A stretch of 64,000 bases of DNA. It comes from Harmothoe impar (Eukaryota; Annelida; Polychaeta; Phyllodocida; Polynoidae). The translations under genes and the position numbers were made by a program. This document shows positions 61,250 through 64,000 of this stretch, in pieces. The notes below the pieces were generated by a model. That model did no database searches and was not told the origin of the DNA. It worked only from the letters and a program-made list of their open reading frames with translations. The stretch covers positions 19,645,166-19,709,165 of the forward strand of contig OX381717.1 of the NCBI GenBank assembly GCA_947462335.1, in the 5' to 3' direction. The first letter of the stretch is position 1, and every line of letters starts with the position of its first letter.

Positions 61250-64000
61250 CATTCAGAATTTGATCTGTACCCCGCCTAGAACATTTTCTTTTCATATAGG
61301 CCTAATTTTTCTCTAAAAGCAGGTGCTCGGCTCATGCGTGAGGTTAACCAAAAAAAGCAATTTTAAAAGGACGGAAATAACACAAATGTAATGATCAAAA
61401 TCTATGTCTTTATGAGCCACTTGCATATGTATCCATTTCACGTTGACGATGTATTTTCAATTCACAACAAAATCGATTAAAATAACTTCCCAATCTATAT
61501 GAAAGAGGGTTGTCATGGTGCTGAAATGAGATACACTGACACCTCAAACACCTCGGAAATCTTGTTTTGGCTTATAGGTGGAGATTTCTAAAGTGTCAAA
61601 ATAATTTTATATAGGCAGAATTTGTCTTAAAGGCGCAGATCTTCATACTCCTCCAGCTACAGTCGGAGTCGAGTCGGGACAGGCACTCAGCCCTATATAT
61701 ATATAGAAGGGCGCTAGGGGTTTAAATCTCTTTAGTTCTGCGTTTACGATACTCTGCTGCAGAATGCTAGAATAAAGCAAATAGTTCAACAAAGGATTTC
61801 AGTCAGTTGAATGATTGCTTTATAATGGTATTCGGCCATGTTCACCAAAAAGTAAAAGAACAAAAAAAATACAATATGTATTAACCAAACATCAGGATGT
61901 ATTAACAGTACATATTCATTTTTAAGACCACAATTACAGCAGTTCTGTGAGAAAATTTAATATAAATCAAGTACTATCAATAGATAAAAGACCTACAAAA
62001 ATGTCATATTACCAATTCAGCAAACCAACATACACATAAATGTACATTTTAAACATGTATTGCACGCTTAAATTGTGTCTCTAAACATTTACAAAGTAGT
62101 TATACAGGGATTTTTAAAGTTCCTGTATAGTGACCACCACAGCACCACAAATAATACCGTCAACATCAACATAATAGCATCTGACTAGCACAATAGTCAG
62201 GCAGAGAACCCCCCAAAAATCAAAGTGCCCGATATAGTTTTTTTCGCTCTTGATTCTGAAAGATATGGTATCAGGCAACTTGTATCAGCTCAGTGGGGTG
62301 TTCCCACTGTTGAGCAATTTTAACTATTCATGGTTGCTTAGCAACCAGTGAAATGCAACATTAATTGCTTAGTTACATCCATTTATGTTCTCCATAGAGT
62401 ATTTTTAGCTTTCCCTACCCCCCTAAATAGGCCTCAGGGAAACCAATGATGTAATCATTCTGTTGCTATGGTAAGTGGTTGCCTAGCAACAGCAGTTTTT
62501 TAATGAAATTCCTTAGCAACCTATATAAATATCAACAATGGAAAGGTTCTAACCTTACCTACCCCCCCTATATTGACACCAGGCATTCTGATGATATTAT
62601 CATTGTGTTGCTAGGGTGAGTGGTTGCCTAGCAACAGCAATTTTATAATGAAATTCCTTAGCAACCTATGTAAATATCAACCATGGAAAGGTTCTAACCT
62701 TACCTACCCCTCCTATATTGACACCAGGCATTCTGCTGATATTATCATCGTGTTGCTAGGGTGAGTGGTTGCCTAGCAACAACAGTTTTATAATGACAAT
62801 TTTACTGGATTATATCACTATTTCTTGGTTTGTATTCTTGAGGTTTTTCGGCTTTTTCTTAGAGGATGGCATGTAAACATGGTCTTTGTTCGTTGATATG
62901 AATCAGAAAACTGTAGTATGTTCCCTGCTTAACTTGAGAATAACACCAAATTGTTAACCAGTGCACTTCTTTGGAAAAGCACAAACGGTATACACAAAAT
63001 AGACACGGATGGCTCAAGGGAATAGAAAACGTTCCTAGCGACATGTCCAATGGTGATGGGAATACGACACAAGTTAATCTCTTGTGTATTTATTGGGAAA
63101 AACTATTTTTGTTCCAGAACCCTTCCCTAATGTGATATCACATCACCTGTATAAAACCCATCCACCCGCTAATGACTGCTCTGTGGTCAATCATTGCCAG
63201 TTCCTACTGTCTTCATTGTATAGATGTAATTAAGTAATAAAATAGTATGATATCATCCATGGTGCAAATGGAATTTCCATTGCCCATTATACTATGTATT
63301 GGTATATAATACTACTTATTATAAAGTATATTCATGCATATCTGCCAACTGTGCCTGGTCAATCCATTATACCTGTTGCTGCCATACTCCCATTCTATGC
63401 CTAGACATCTTCATATGGGCCCAGGTGGCAGAACGGCCAGCCGAACCTGGTGAATAAATATGTAATTCGTACAATTTGCCCAAATAAAACCTTATCAAAA
63501 AAAAAAAAATTCTTGTAGGCATCACGAATCATGACACAAGAACTGCACCAGTTCCACTAGACATCTTGTTTTCTGGGGATGGGGTGGGGAGGAGGGGGGG
63601 GGGGGGGTGGCGATAGAATGCAGGTCCAAGCGTGAGGTGGGTGACCTAAAGAAAAGGAAAAAAACGCTCTCTCCATTTCATAGCTTTAGTGATATCCTAA
63701 GAGACAATTAGACTGGCAATGGCCTAAAATGCTTAAACATCCGGAAAAGACAGCAGAGAGACCGTAGATGAAACAGAGTCTGGCATCAGTCTAATGAACA
63801 CGGAACAGCCCTGGATAGTTTATCAACCCTCTAAGGTCAGCTTAGCACATTCATGCATTATTGCCTAGGTCATCATGATGCATAAATGCGGCCCTACAGT
63901 GTAACTCGCCAGGGCTCTGTTCAAGCTGGGACTGTATTGATGATTCTAATGACACTTGCAATCTTTTGTCGTCTTTAAATGTTACTAGGGACATTGACTC
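61250..64000. other. Intergenic region right of element 2
   Basis: No gene that I can support. It holds the X-box-like repeats (62470-62800), a dispersed GGAGTCGAGTCGGGACAGG-type repeat near 61655-61715 (inverted relative to the copy near 24590), a poly(G) run near 63593-63607 and a CATGATGCAT-type dispersed repeat near 63850-63920. Confidence 0.55.
62470..62800. repeat. Tandem repeat of about 145 bp with GTTGCCTAGCAAC
   Basis: Three copies of the 13-base palindrome GTTGCCTAGCAAC at 62479-62491, 62623-62635 and 62768-62780, each followed by CCTTAGCAAC or an equivalent and separated by near-identical sequence. Confidence 0.8.

Overview
The window is animal genomic DNA: an AT-rich host background, multi-exon genes with GT-AG introns, LINE and MITE debris, and a tRNA-derived SINE head. 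It carries two intact virus-like transposons of the Polinton/Maverick (adintovirus-like) class. The host looks like an invertebrate, possibly a deuterostome such as a lancelet. That guess rests only on gene style (a tandem family of discoidin-domain genes and a UGT) and is not proven.

Host layout: three tandem minus-strand paralogues encode secreted proteins with an F5/8 type C (discoidin) domain. Copy A (1827-3035) lacks exons 2-4 and has no exon 7 in the window. Copy B (5851-23510) has seven intact exons. Copy C (33483-41744) also has seven intact exons. A plus-strand single-exon UDP-glucuronosyltransferase-like gene lies between B and C (30707-32263). The rest is intronic or intergenic sequence rich in MITEs, foldback elements and microsatellites.

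Element 1 (6869-17390, 10,522 bp, target duplication AACGTG) sits in intron 6 of copy B. It carries a tight plus-strand cluster: A32-like packaging ATPase, two conserved Polinton proteins, a chromodomain retroviral-type integrase, penton-like minor capsid protein, pVI-like protein, double-jelly-roll major capsid protein and adenain-like protease. It has no DNA polymerase. Element 2 (51552-61243, 9,692 bp, target duplication TGCCTT) carries protein-primed PolB, an Ala/Ser-rich protein with two PC4-like domains, and a tandem death-domain protein. It has no integrase, ATPase or capsid gene.

The outermost 95-100 bp of the two elements are nearly identical, and both contain the same collinear block of cis-regulatory motifs next to a divergent promoter. 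Their gene sets do not overlap. Together they make one full Polinton complement, and together they are about 20.2 kb, the usual size of a single Polinton. The main hypothesis is therefore a bipartite (two-segment) Polinton/adintovirus. Segment 1 would supply capsid, packaging and integration; segment 2 would supply replication and host manipulation through a death-domain protein. Shared ends and shared promoters would let each act on the other in trans.
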